A DNA stretch of 6,550 nucleotides from Sandaracinaceae bacterium (GTDB taxonomy: Bacteria > Myxococcota_A > Polyangia > Polyangiales > Houyiibacteriaceae). Every line of letters begins with the position of its first letter. The stretch's first letter is position 1. The DNA lies in the NCBI GenBank assembly GCA_012514415.1, contig JAAZAH010000328.1:1-6550 (forward strand), in the 5' to 3' direction. The notes below the pieces were generated by a model that was given only the letters and a program-made list of their open reading frames with translations, did not search any database and was not told the origin of the DNA. Positions 1 to 5,632 of the stretch are shown one piece after another. The position numbers and the translations under genes are program-made.

Positions 1-525
1 GGCCCGATCTTCGACCAAGAGATGGAGATCGCTTCGGGCGAGGCGCATTGAAGCTCGCGCGTAGAGGCTCAGCGCAAATCCCACACCAGGCATGCCTTTG
101 ACGAAACGCGCGTCGAGGCGCGCGTCGGCGAAGAGCTCGGCGCGATAGCTGGCAAAGCGCGCGGTAAAACGCTGGAAGAAGCGATGCTCGATCCTCGAGC
201 CTCCTTGATCGTAGAAATCGCGTGCCCAGGCGTAGCCTGCGTGCAGGATCGCCCAATCGTTGAGGCGGATGCCAAGCGAAGGGCGAAGGCGCGCCTCGGT
301 CAGGTTGGCCTCACGGCGCGCCGCACCGTGAAAGTCCATATGTAGGCGGGGAATGGCCGACTCGAAATCTGCTCGCGTCTCAAGATCGGTGATGCTCTGG
401 AAGCTCCCATCGGCGGCAGCACGCGCAGTGATCGAAGCGAGGAGGCCCACCAACAAGACGAGCCCAAAAAGCTGGCGGAATTCGGGGCGGATCCGAGGAG
501 ACGTGATGGGAGAAAAGGCGCGCAT
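1..525 (-). CDS. DUF2490-like secreted, probable outer-membrane beta-barrel protein (3' end beyond window)
   Basis: The reading frame is open from an ATG at 525 to the left edge, giving 175 residues with no stop, so the C-terminus is missing. Residues 1-36 look like a signal peptide: an Arg-rich start, a hydrophobic core LFGLVLLVGLLA (19-30) and an Ala-rich cleavage region (TARAAAD), with cleavage probably after A36. The mature part has short alternating strands rich in aromatic and Arg residues. It includes LRPSLGIRLNDWAILHAGYAW (about 80-100) followed by a RIEHRFFQRF segment (111-120). That order, a GY strand and then an E-H-R-x-x-Q strand, is characteristic of DUF2490, whose members are predicted outer-membrane barrels of unknown function. 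The family assignment is from memory of this pattern. The gene reads away from the cblC-like gene's 3' end, on the same strand after 122 bp. A Shine-Dalgarno sequence is not visible; a -10-like sequence sits just before the ATG. Confidence 0.7.
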   Translation of the reverse strand, partial: MRAFSPITSPRIRPEFRQLFGLVLLVGLLASITARAAADGSFQSITDLETRADFESAIPRLHMDFHGAARREANLTEARLRPSLGIRLNDWAILHAGYAWARDFYDQGGSRIEHRFFQRFTARFASYRAELFADARLDARFVKGMPGVGFALSLYARASMRLARSDLHLLVEDRA

Positions 526-529
526 GCAC

Positions 530-537
530 ACTTTATC
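530..537 (-). promoter_or_regulatory. Candidate -10 element abutting the DUF2490-like start
   Basis: On the minus strand the bases before the ATG read GGGATAAAGTGTGC. GATAAA (537-532) ends 6 nt before the ATG; the overlapping TAAAGT (535-530) ends 4 nt before it. A TTGAGC hexamer lies 18 bp upstream of GATAAA and could be a -35 box. The transcript would then begin at or within a base or two of the ATG. This is the least clean of the set in this window, because the exact hexamer is ambiguous. Confidence 0.35.
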
Positions 538-647
538 CCACACTATGCCACTGGAGCTCAAATTTTCGACGTTGGAGCCATCGCCGCGTGCTCCACGCAC
601 CGCGCCCTGAGCGAAATCGCAGCGCGCCGAACGACAGGTCGATCGTG

Positions 648-1349
648 CTACTCCGCAAAGAGAAGCGCCGGATCGTGAAGATAATGATAGCGAAGGAGCC
701 GCTCAGGATAACGGTAAGCAGCGCCGACGGGACATGCCGTGCGCGCACGCAGCATCGCCTCGACCTCGCGCTTGATGCTGGCGCGATTCATCGCCTTCAC
801 ACCGCCCACCGATGCGACGGCCTCATTCATGGCCGGAATGCACGGCCGCGGCTGGCAACGCGCGCACGGGCTATCGAGCGGCTGAGCGGGTGGGCCCTCC
901 TGATCGAAGACAATGGCGGCGCGGAGCGCGATATACGGTCCCCTTTCAGGGTGAATCGCCAACATCGACGGCCCCATCTCGGCGAGCCCGAGCGCTCGAG
1001 CAAGCCTCACGGCTGCGAAGGTCTTGGGCGGCGCATCGAAGGTAAAGCGGAGCTCATGCGGGATGGTGATCTCGAGCGCGATCCGCTCGATGCGGCTCTT
1101 TGTATAATCGTCGATGGGATCGGCGCTTTCCCGAAGCGCGCGATCGCTTCGCGCGGCGCATCGGATGACATCGTAAAGCTCAGCGCCATTTCCAATCAGC
1201 GCAACACGCGCATTTTCCCGCCCGAACTCCGGAAGGATGAAAGCGGGATCGACCGAGCGGAGCTCCTCATTGTAGGCGCGGACTCCACCTTCGGCGTAAA
1301 GATGGAAGCCTGCCTCGGCGAGGCGGGCGCGGAGCTCCTGCGGGTTCAT
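648..1349 (-). CDS. CblC (MMACHC)/QueG-like cobalamin-related protein with C-terminal Cys cluster
   Basis: This 233-residue protein aligns by eye with human MMACHC (CblC), which strips the upper axial ligand from incoming cobalamins. Shared landmarks in order are GFHLYAEGGVRAYNEEL (14-30, human GFEVYPFQVAWYNEL), DPAFILP (34-40), ADPIDDY (76-82, human TDPVDQC), PPKTFAAVRLARALGLAE (107-124) and MLAIHPERGPYIALRAAIV (129-147, human CIHPRFGGWFAIRGVVL). The same region also resembles the nitroreductase-like N-terminal domain of QueG, another corrinoid protein. Unlike MMACHC it has a C-terminal set of cysteines: C162-x2-C165-x4-C170, and C206 in RTACPVGAAYRY, which could bind an Fe-S cluster. Its ATG is 24 bp after the MaoC stop on the same strand, so the two are probably one operon; only a weak purine run (GAAAG) precedes it. 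Cobalamin processing or corrinoid-dependent reduction is inferred. A non-corrinoid flavoprotein of the same fold is the main alternative. Confidence 0.65.
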   Translation of the reverse strand: MNPQELRARLAEAGFHLYAEGGVRAYNEELRSVDPAFILPEFGRENARVALIGNGAELYDVIRCAARSDRALRESADPIDDYTKSRIERIALEITIPHELRFTFDAPPKTFAAVRLARALGLAEMGPSMLAIHPERGPYIALRAAIVFDQEGPPAQPLDSPCARCQPRPCIPAMNEAVASVGGVKAMNRASIKREVEAMLRARTACPVGAAYRYPERLLRYHYLHDPALLFAE

Positions 1350-1373
1350 TGCGCAGCTTTCATCGCGCGGCCA

Positions 1374-2216
1374 TCAAGGGGAAAACTCGGCGACGCCGCT
1401 CGCGAAGACGATCTCGGAGCGATCCAAGGATTCAACCTCGACTCGCACACCGTCTTCGAGTTGATGCGCCCGGACAAGCAGCCTTTCGCCGGGAAAGACC
1501 GGCTTCGAGAACTGTCCCCTGAGTGCCCTGAGTTTTTGAGGCTCGCCGCCACCAAGCTCATCCACAAGGACCCTCGCCGCGATTCCGTAGGTGCAGAGCC
1601 CGTGGAGGATGGGCCGGTCGAAGCCCACCTTGGCGGCGAAATCCGGATCGGCATGAAGCGGATTCCGATCGCCCGAGAGTCGATAGAGAAGCGCTTGGTC
1701 GGGGTGTGTCGCCACCTCGCGCTCGAAGAGCGGCGGGCTGTCGGGAACTTTGGGGCGCTCTTTACGGGGCGGGCGTTCACCACCGAACCCGCCGCCTCGA
1801 AGGTGGACGATCTCCCACTCGGTCTCGGCGAGGAGATCTCCATTCAAATCGCGCGTCTCGGTCGAGAGGATGGAGACGGCGAGGCGGCGTAGGTCGTAGA
1901 TCCCTTCGATTTTACCGGTTGAGATCACTTCACCCTTTGGGGGGATGGGACGATGAACCCGGATCGCTTGCGCACCGTGGACGATATCGCTGAGATCGCC
2001 GCCCATCGCGATCTCAAAGAGCTCGGTGACCGCGGGGAAGGCCATCACGACGGCGTAAGTTGGAAGCACCTTGGGACCGCGCCCTTCGTATAGAAGATCG
2101 AGGTTGCGATCACCGGTCGCTCCGACGCCAAGATGGTAGAGGATGATATCGCGCTCATCGTAGATGAAGCGATGCTCACCGGCGCGCTCGCCGGCCTTTG
2201 AAGGATCGAGTGCCAC
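1374..2216 (-). CDS. MaoC-type (R)-specific enoyl-CoA hydratase (hydratase 2), double hotdog
   Basis: With the GTG start at 2216 the protein has 280 residues, the usual size of bacterial and peroxisomal hydratase 2 (mycobacterial HtdY type, human HSD17B4 hydratase domain). The start ALDPSKAGERAGEHRF, then DIILYHLGVGATG and VLPTYAVV, matches the N-terminal hotdog. The second hotdog carries the signature YRLSGDRNPLHADPDFA followed by GFDRPILHGLCTYG; the catalytic pair is D183 and H188. It should hydrate trans-2-enoyl-CoA to (R)-3-hydroxyacyl-CoA in fatty-acid or side-chain degradation, or feed polyester synthesis; the substrate cannot be read from sequence. The frame also extends to an ATG at 2264 (296 residues). 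I prefer 2216 because relatives begin at the same MA(I/L)DP position and because TGCTAAAAG ends 7 nt before the GTG. It is the first gene of a probable pair with the CblC-like gene. Confidence 0.9.
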   Translation of the reverse strand: MALDPSKAGERAGEHRFIYDERDIILYHLGVGATGDRNLDLLYEGRGPKVLPTYAVVMAFPAVTELFEIAMGGDLSDIVHGAQAIRVHRPIPPKGEVISTGKIEGIYDLRRLAVSILSTETRDLNGDLLAETEWEIVHLRGGGFGGERPPRKERPKVPDSPPLFEREVATHPDQALLYRLSGDRNPLHADPDFAAKVGFDRPILHGLCTYGIAARVLVDELGGGEPQKLRALRGQFSKPVFPGERLLVRAHQLEDGVRVEVESLDRSEIVFASGVAEFSP

Positions 2217-2223
2217 GTTTGGG

Positions 2224-2232
2224 CTTTTAGCA
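2224..2232 (-). promoter_or_regulatory. Candidate extended -10 for the MaoC gene
   Basis: The minus strand reads TGC-TAAAAG (2232-2224), then 7 nt (CCCAAAC), then the GTG at 2216. TAAAAG matches TATAAT at four of six positions but lacks the final T; the TGn in front is an extended -10 feature. If it is used, transcription would start at the GTG, and the ATG at 2264 would lie upstream of the transcript. Confidence 0.35.
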
Positions 2233-2365
2233 CGCGAATCGGGCCCAAGGGCAAAAAGCCGCATTCCGGAGGGCGGGCATCGAACGCTTCACGTCGATCG
2301 CTTTTGCATCCACCCTCGCCCATTTCCACACATCGTCCATCCGCCCTTTCGTGGTGCGCTGATTT

Positions 2366-2376
2366 TGCGCTAAGCT
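2366..2376 (+). promoter_or_regulatory. Candidate -10 region for the 225-residue conserved protein
   Basis: TGCGCTAAGCT contains TAAGCT (2371-2376), ending 7 nt before the GTG at 2384. Ten of the eleven bases recur in front of tolQ (TGCGCTATGCT, 5881-5891). No convincing -35 hexamer is visible at 16-18 bp upstream. The predicted transcript starts at or next to the GTG. Confidence 0.4.
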
Positions 2377-2383
2377 GTGTGGA

Positions 2384-3061
2384 GTGACGGGAGCGATAAC
2401 GAAGAATTCATTCATCACCGATGGTGAAGAGTTGCGTCGGTTACGCTTCGCTCCCGGTGAGAGCCCCTTCCGCATCAAAGGCAACGGCTACCGAGGTCAC
2501 CTGAAATACGTTCAAGAGAACCTCCCCGGCGGCGTCGAGGCGATGAAGGATGCCTTCGAGGACCCGCGTCTCAAGGAGTTCTTTAATCAGACCTTTCTCG
2601 CCTCGGCATTTTACGATGTGATTCCGCTCGCCCATGCGGGGCTCATCTGCGCCGAAATTAGCGGCATGTCCTTCTACGATTTCGTGTACGAGAGAACGCG
2701 GCACCAAGCCGAAGAGGATGTGCGCGGCGTTTATAAATGGCTCCTCACGCTCCTTTCGCCTCGCCTCGTGAGTTCGCGTCTCACGAAATTCATGGCGCAG
2801 TATTTCGATTTCATGAGCTTTGAGCTCGAGCATTCGGACGCCACCGTGGTCCGGGGAAGGCTCACGGGGGCTCCTTTTGAGCTTCGCGGGTGGATCACGG
2901 CCGTCTTTGAAGCGTACTATTGTCACGTCTTCAAGCTTGGCGGTGTGAAGGAATACGCCATCGAATTTACCGAGCGGCGTGAAGCCGTCGGTGCGGACGG
3001 CGAGCCCACGATCGAAGTGGGCATCGAGCTCAGCTTCGGCCCGGATGGCGAATCGGCCTAA
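2384..3061 (+). CDS. Conserved protein of unknown function, possibly DUF2378-like
   Basis: This soluble 225-residue protein has no signal peptide or membrane segment. Its central part looks helical and conserved: KGNGYRGHLKYVQENLPGG (32-50), a predicted helix to FFNQTFLASAFYDVIPLAHA (66-85), then ISGMSFYDFVYERTRHQAEEDVRGVYKWLL (92-121) and FMAQYFDFMSFELE (136-149). The C-terminal third looks like alternating strands ending in EVGIELSF. This resembles small sensor-like proteins of myxobacteria (DUF2378/TIGR02265, or a distant haem-NO-binding/V4R-type fold), but I cannot assign it firmly. The start is a GTG with no Shine-Dalgarno sequence; the next in-frame Met is at residue 54, inside the conserved part. 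An in-frame stop at 2360 limits upward extension. Third codon positions are strongly G/C on this strand, and the antisense frame gives an Arg/His-rich product, so this strand is the coding one. It converges on the kinase gene with 36 bp between stops. Confidence 0.75.
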   Translation: MTGAITKNSFITDGEELRRLRFAPGESPFRIKGNGYRGHLKYVQENLPGGVEAMKDAFEDPRLKEFFNQTFLASAFYDVIPLAHAGLICAEISGMSFYDFVYERTRHQAEEDVRGVYKWLLTLLSPRLVSSRLTKFMAQYFDFMSFELEHSDATVVRGRLTGAPFELRGWITAVFEAYYCHVFKLGGVKEYAIEFTERREAVGADGEPTIEVGIELSFGPDGESA

Positions 3062-3097
3062 GCGCAGACGGCCTTGAAGCGACGCCGAGGGCCACAA

Positions 3098-4771
3098 CTA
3101 GAGCTTCACGCCACGCTCCTCGCAATAGCTCTTGGCCTCACGGAGATCGCGTCCGCGGATGCCGCGCGCCATGGCCTTCGCATTCCCGAGGTCGCGCAGC
3201 TCGCAGTAGCCCTTGACGAGGAGCTTTCTCGCGGCAGGGGAAGCTTCGTAGCCCATACTCGCGCGGGCGTGCCGGAGAGCGGCTTGGGCATCGCCCGCGC
3301 GCAGTGCGCTTTCGCCCTCGTCGAGGCGGCGGCGGGCCTCGGCATCACTGGGTTTCGAGCGGGCGGCTCGTGCATTGGAGGCGGGGCTCGATGGAGCGCG
3401 AGTGGGATCGGTTGGCGGGCGAGACTCGAGGTCGCCCTCGTCATCCCGATCGCCTTGGGCAGCGCTCGGCTCTTCGGTGTTCGCACCACCTCGAGCTTCA
3501 AGCGTCCGTTGAGCGTTCTCCGCCTCGCCGCCCGCCGCTTCTTCGTCCCGCGCCCGTTCATCATTGAGCTTTCGTGTAGCGCCCTCCTCAGGGGATGACG
3601 CATTCGTGGGCGCTCGCTGCCCCTCGGCTCCGGGCGCGGACGGCGTCGCTTTCGTCGACGCATGTTCCATCCGACGTTCCACCGCTTCGACGGGCTGCTT
3701 TTTAGCGTTCAGCCCCAATGCAAGGGCGAGAAGAAGCGCCCCCGCGAGCGCAAAAACCCGCCAACCGGCCTTTGCTTTTCCGGTGGAGCGCGGTGCTTCT
3801 GAGCGCGGCGTTTCGCCTTGCGAGGTCTCCTCACGAGGCTGCGTCTCGCTCCTCCCCGCCTCGGCGATCGCCTCGGGGGCCGGGCTTGCCGCGGCGACCG
3901 TATCGCCATCGAGATCGACGGCAGAAAAGCGCCCGATCGGAATCGACAGCGCCTCACTCAGCGCGAGGATAAAGGCGCGTACGCTCGGATAGCGCTCGGC
4001 TCGCTCCTTCGCGAGCGCCTTCGCGAAAACGGCGTCGGCGGGAGAAGGCCTCTCCGGGTCGAGCGGTGGCGCGGGCTCATGCAGGATCTGGTGAAAAAGC
4101 TGCATGACGTTCTCACCGATGAAAGCGGGGCGCCCGGTGAGCATCTCGTAGGCGACGGCCGCGAGGGCGAACTGATCGGCCTTCGCGTCGAGCGTCGCGT
4201 TTTGCCCAGTCACCTGCTCCGGCGCCATATAAGCGGGCGTCCCCAGCATCGTCTGCTCGGCCGTGAGTGAGGTCCCGGCGCCGACGATCTTCGAGATGCC
4301 AAAGTCGAGGACCTTGGCGCGGACTTCATCCCCCTCGTTGGCGAGGAAAACATTCTCGGGTTTGAGGTCACGATGGACGATGCCCTCGCGGTGGAGGCAT
4401 TCGAGCGCGGAGGCGACATCCTTCAAAATCTCGAGGGCCTCATCGGGTTCGCACGCGCCGAAACTGAGTCGGCGACGGAGATCGTATCCCTCAAGCAGCT
4501 CCATCACGAGATAGGGCGAGCCATCGTCCAAAAAATTATAATCGAGCACCTCGACGATGCGGGGATGACGGATGGCGGCGGCGATCTCGGCCTCACGCCT
4601 GAACCTCGCCTTCGCGGATTCATCGGCCGCATAATGAAGCACCTTGAGGGCGACACGTTTTGGCAAACGGATCATCTCCGCAAGATAGACCGCGCCCATC
4701 CCGCCCTCGCCGAGCTTCTCAAGGATGCGGTAGGTCTCGCTGATTTCAGCGCCGGCTTCGAGCGAGCTCAT
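3098..4771 (-). CDS. Transmembrane Ser/Thr protein kinase (Hanks type) with periplasmic helical C-terminus
   Basis: The 557-residue protein begins with a complete, probably active kinase domain (about 14-275): Gly loop GEGGMG (21-26), catalytic Lys in VALK (K43), helix-C Glu in REAE (E60), HRDLKPEN (133-140, base D135), DFG (157-159), GTPAYMAPE (177-185) and the DQFALAAVAYEMLTGRPAF lobe. Activation-loop threonines T174 and T178 are candidate autophosphorylation sites. A Ser/Glu/Pro/Ala-rich linker (about 293-336) leads to one membrane helix (337-354, WRVFALAGALLLALALGL). Beyond it lies a charged low-complexity stretch (360-475) and a C-terminal TPR-like helical segment (about 475-557) with cysteines C523 and C550. 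The topology is kinase in the cytoplasm and sensor tail in the periplasm, as in many myxobacterial kinases. Its ligand and targets are unknown. The ATG has no Shine-Dalgarno sequence; TGCTATCCT ends 7 nt before it. It lies 76 bp after the small membrane-protein gene. Confidence 0.95.
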   Translation of the reverse strand: MSSLEAGAEISETYRILEKLGEGGMGAVYLAEMIRLPKRVALKVLHYAADESAKARFRREAEIAAAIRHPRIVEVLDYNFLDDGSPYLVMELLEGYDLRRRLSFGACEPDEALEILKDVASALECLHREGIVHRDLKPENVFLANEGDEVRAKVLDFGISKIVGAGTSLTAEQTMLGTPAYMAPEQVTGQNATLDAKADQFALAAVAYEMLTGRPAFIGENVMQLFHQILHEPAPPLDPERPSPADAVFAKALAKERAERYPSVRAFILALSEALSIPIGRFSAVDLDGDTVAAASPAPEAIAEAGRSETQPREETSQGETPRSEAPRSTGKAKAGWRVFALAGALLLALALGLNAKKQPVEAVERRMEHASTKATPSAPGAEGQRAPTNASSPEEGATRKLNDERARDEEAAGGEAENAQRTLEARGGANTEEPSAAQGDRDDEGDLESRPPTDPTRAPSSPASNARAARSKPSDAEARRRLDEGESALRAGDAQAALRHARASMGYEASPAARKLLVKGYCELRDLGNAKAMARGIRGRDLREAKSYCEERGVKL

Positions 4772-4778
4772 GGGCGAG

Positions 4779-4787
4779 AGGATAGCA
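4779..4787 (-). promoter_or_regulatory. Candidate extended -10 for the kinase gene
   Basis: The minus strand reads TGC-TATCCT (4787-4779), then seven bases (CTCGCCC), then the ATG at 4771. It combines TGn with a hexamer matching TATAAT at four of six positions, including the key T, A and final T. No Shine-Dalgarno-like purine run lies between it and the ATG. Confidence 0.45.
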
Positions 4788-4847
4788 GCTGCGGATTTTG
4801 GATGTAGGGGAGATCCGCCCGAAACGCGCCTCGCGAAGCTCAGCCGT

Positions 4848-5105
4848 TTAATCGCGGAGCGCGCTGATCAAGAGCCACCCAAAGAAAGCGGTCCCGCATA
4901 CGGCGGAGCCGAACGCGAAGAGCGTGCCGAAGCTCGTATCTCCTTGCTCGATCATCACATACGCGCTCAGGCCGAGGAGCGCGAGGCTGAGAAGGACGGC
5001 CGGGAGCACCATCAAGACGGTGAGCGCGCGCGTGATCGTGAGCGCACCTTTAAACCCCATCGCGCCGAGCGCAAAGAGGATGAGGATGATGATGATCCAG
5101 AACAC
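4848..5105 (-). CDS. Small integral membrane protein, three predicted helices
   Basis: This 85-residue protein is almost wholly hydrophobic. Helix 1 is FWIIIILILFALGAMGF (2-18), helix 2 about 27-50 (ALTVLMVLPAVLLSLALLGL onward) and helix 3 about 59-82 (GTLFAFGSAVCGTAFFGWLL onward), with short charged loops FKGALTITR and EQGDTS. I recognise no family. It is judged real because the helices are evenly spaced, the codons have the same G/C-rich third positions as the neighbours, and it fits without overlap between the lipoprotein (71 bp upstream) and the kinase (76 bp downstream) on the same strand. The start is a GTG; TATCCT ends 6 nt before it and there is no Shine-Dalgarno sequence. Position suggests an inner-membrane partner of the lipoprotein or the kinase, but nothing in the protein itself shows this. 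Confidence 0.75.
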   Translation of the reverse strand: MFWIIIILILFALGAMGFKGALTITRALTVLMVLPAVLLSLALLGLSAYVMIEQGDTSFGTLFAFGSAVCGTAFFGWLLISALRD

Positions 5106-5111
5106 GCGCGG

Positions 5112-5117
5112 AGGATA
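5112..5117 (-). promoter_or_regulatory. Candidate -10 for the small membrane-protein gene
   Basis: TATCCT on the minus strand (5117-5112) is followed by six bases (CCGCGC) and then the GTG at 5105. The same hexamer stands in the same place before the kinase gene. No clear -35 box is visible. Confidence 0.4.
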
Positions 5118-5176
5118 TCAATTCGCTATGACGGATCGAACGCCCGGCGCGCTCAAACGTCTCCTCCGCGCGGATC

Positions 5177-5620
5177 CTAAAATTCGTAGAGGAACGTCCC
5201 GGCCGGCTCGCCGCCCGTGAGCGTGATGGAGATCGCGCCCTCTTCGGTCTGATATCCGTCCACATAAGCGCTCCGGAGCTCGCTCAGATCGAAGCTCCGC
5301 GTCTCCGAGATATAGGCATCGCAGCCATCGCCGTTCGCCTCGTGGTGGAGCGAGAGCCGCGCCTGCACCGGATGGCTCTCGGCGAAGCTCCCATCCCAGC
5401 AGAGCGTGAACTCATGCGCCTTACAGCCCCCGCCATAGCCGACATCGACGTGAAGCTCATCGCCGACGATCTTGGCCGCGTCGAGCCGAAAGGGATCGGT
5501 CGGCAGCTTCGCGTCCGGCCCGCAGATCTGAAAGCCCTCGCCGGGCGCCCCGCCCCCGCAGCCCATCAGGGCAAAGCCAGAGAGCGCAAAAAAGACGATG
5601 AAGTTAAGGCCAATTCTCAT
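5177..5620 (-). CDS. Small lipoprotein of unknown function with GGCxxHxF and CDAY motifs
   Basis: The 147-residue precursor starts MRIGLNFIVFFALSGFALMGC, a signal peptide with lipobox LMGC and the lipidated Cys at C21. The mature part begins with a Gly-rich tether. It then has a compact domain with DELHVDVGYGGGCKAHEFTLCWDG (about 54-77), LSLHHEANGDGCDAYISET (89-107), FDLSEL (110-115) and a C-terminal beta segment ending TFLYEF. From memory, the arrangement 'Y-x-GGC-x-x-H-x-F ... L-x-H ... C-(D/E)-A-Y ... FDL' recurs in unannotated lipoproteins of Bacteroidota and delta-proteobacteria. C66, H69, H93 and C100 could form a metal site, or the cysteines C66, C74 and C100 could form a disulfide. 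There is no membrane anchor other than the lipid. The residues after Cys (GGGA) do not suggest inner-membrane retention by the Asp+2 rule, so an outer-membrane site is likely. TAGAGT lies 6 nt before the ATG and no Shine-Dalgarno sequence is seen. Confidence 0.85.
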   Translation of the reverse strand: MRIGLNFIVFFALSGFALMGCGGGAPGEGFQICGPDAKLPTDPFRLDAAKIVGDELHVDVGYGGGCKAHEFTLCWDGSFAESHPVQARLSLHHEANGDGCDAYISETRSFDLSELRSAYVDGYQTEEGAISITLTGGEPAGTFLYEF

Positions 5621-5626
5621 GCCGGG

Positions 5627-5632
5627 ACTCTA
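5627..5632 (-). promoter_or_regulatory. Candidate -10 for the lipoprotein gene
   Basis: TAGAGT on the minus strand (5632-5627) is followed by six bases (CCCGGC) and the ATG at 5620. It matches TATAAT at four of six positions. The hexamer 17 bp upstream is TTTTTA, a poor -35 box. Confidence 0.35.

Noticed and set aside
586..598. Perfect small hairpin GCGTG-CTC-CACGC after the CblC-like gene, considered as a terminator
   Set aside because: The stem is only 5 bp and no T-run follows on the minus strand.
588..1892. Long plus-strand open frame of 434 codons
   Set aside because: It lies antisense to the recognisable MaoC and CblC-like genes and crosses the boundary between them. Its product is Arg/His-rich and resembles no family; long antisense frames are expected in GC-rich DNA.
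3070..3093. GGCCTT ... AGGGCC inverted repeat between the convergent genes, considered as a shared terminator
   Set aside because: The stem is 6 bp including a G-T pair, the loop is 12 nt, and there is no T-run on either side.
2441..3097. Minus-strand open frame of 218 codons
   Set aside because: It overlaps the plus-strand conserved protein. Third-position G/C and a normal aromatic content favour the plus strand.
3760..3870. Ser/Glu/Pro/Ala-rich, loosely repeating stretch of the kinase (about residues 300-336), considered as a tandem repeat
   Set aside because: The units vary in length and sequence; this is ordinary low-complexity linker before a membrane helix.
3564..5220. Several plus-strand frames across the kinase and small membrane-protein genes
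   Set aside because: All are Arg/Ser/Pro-rich antisense products of the kinase and the three-helix protein, with no credible domain.
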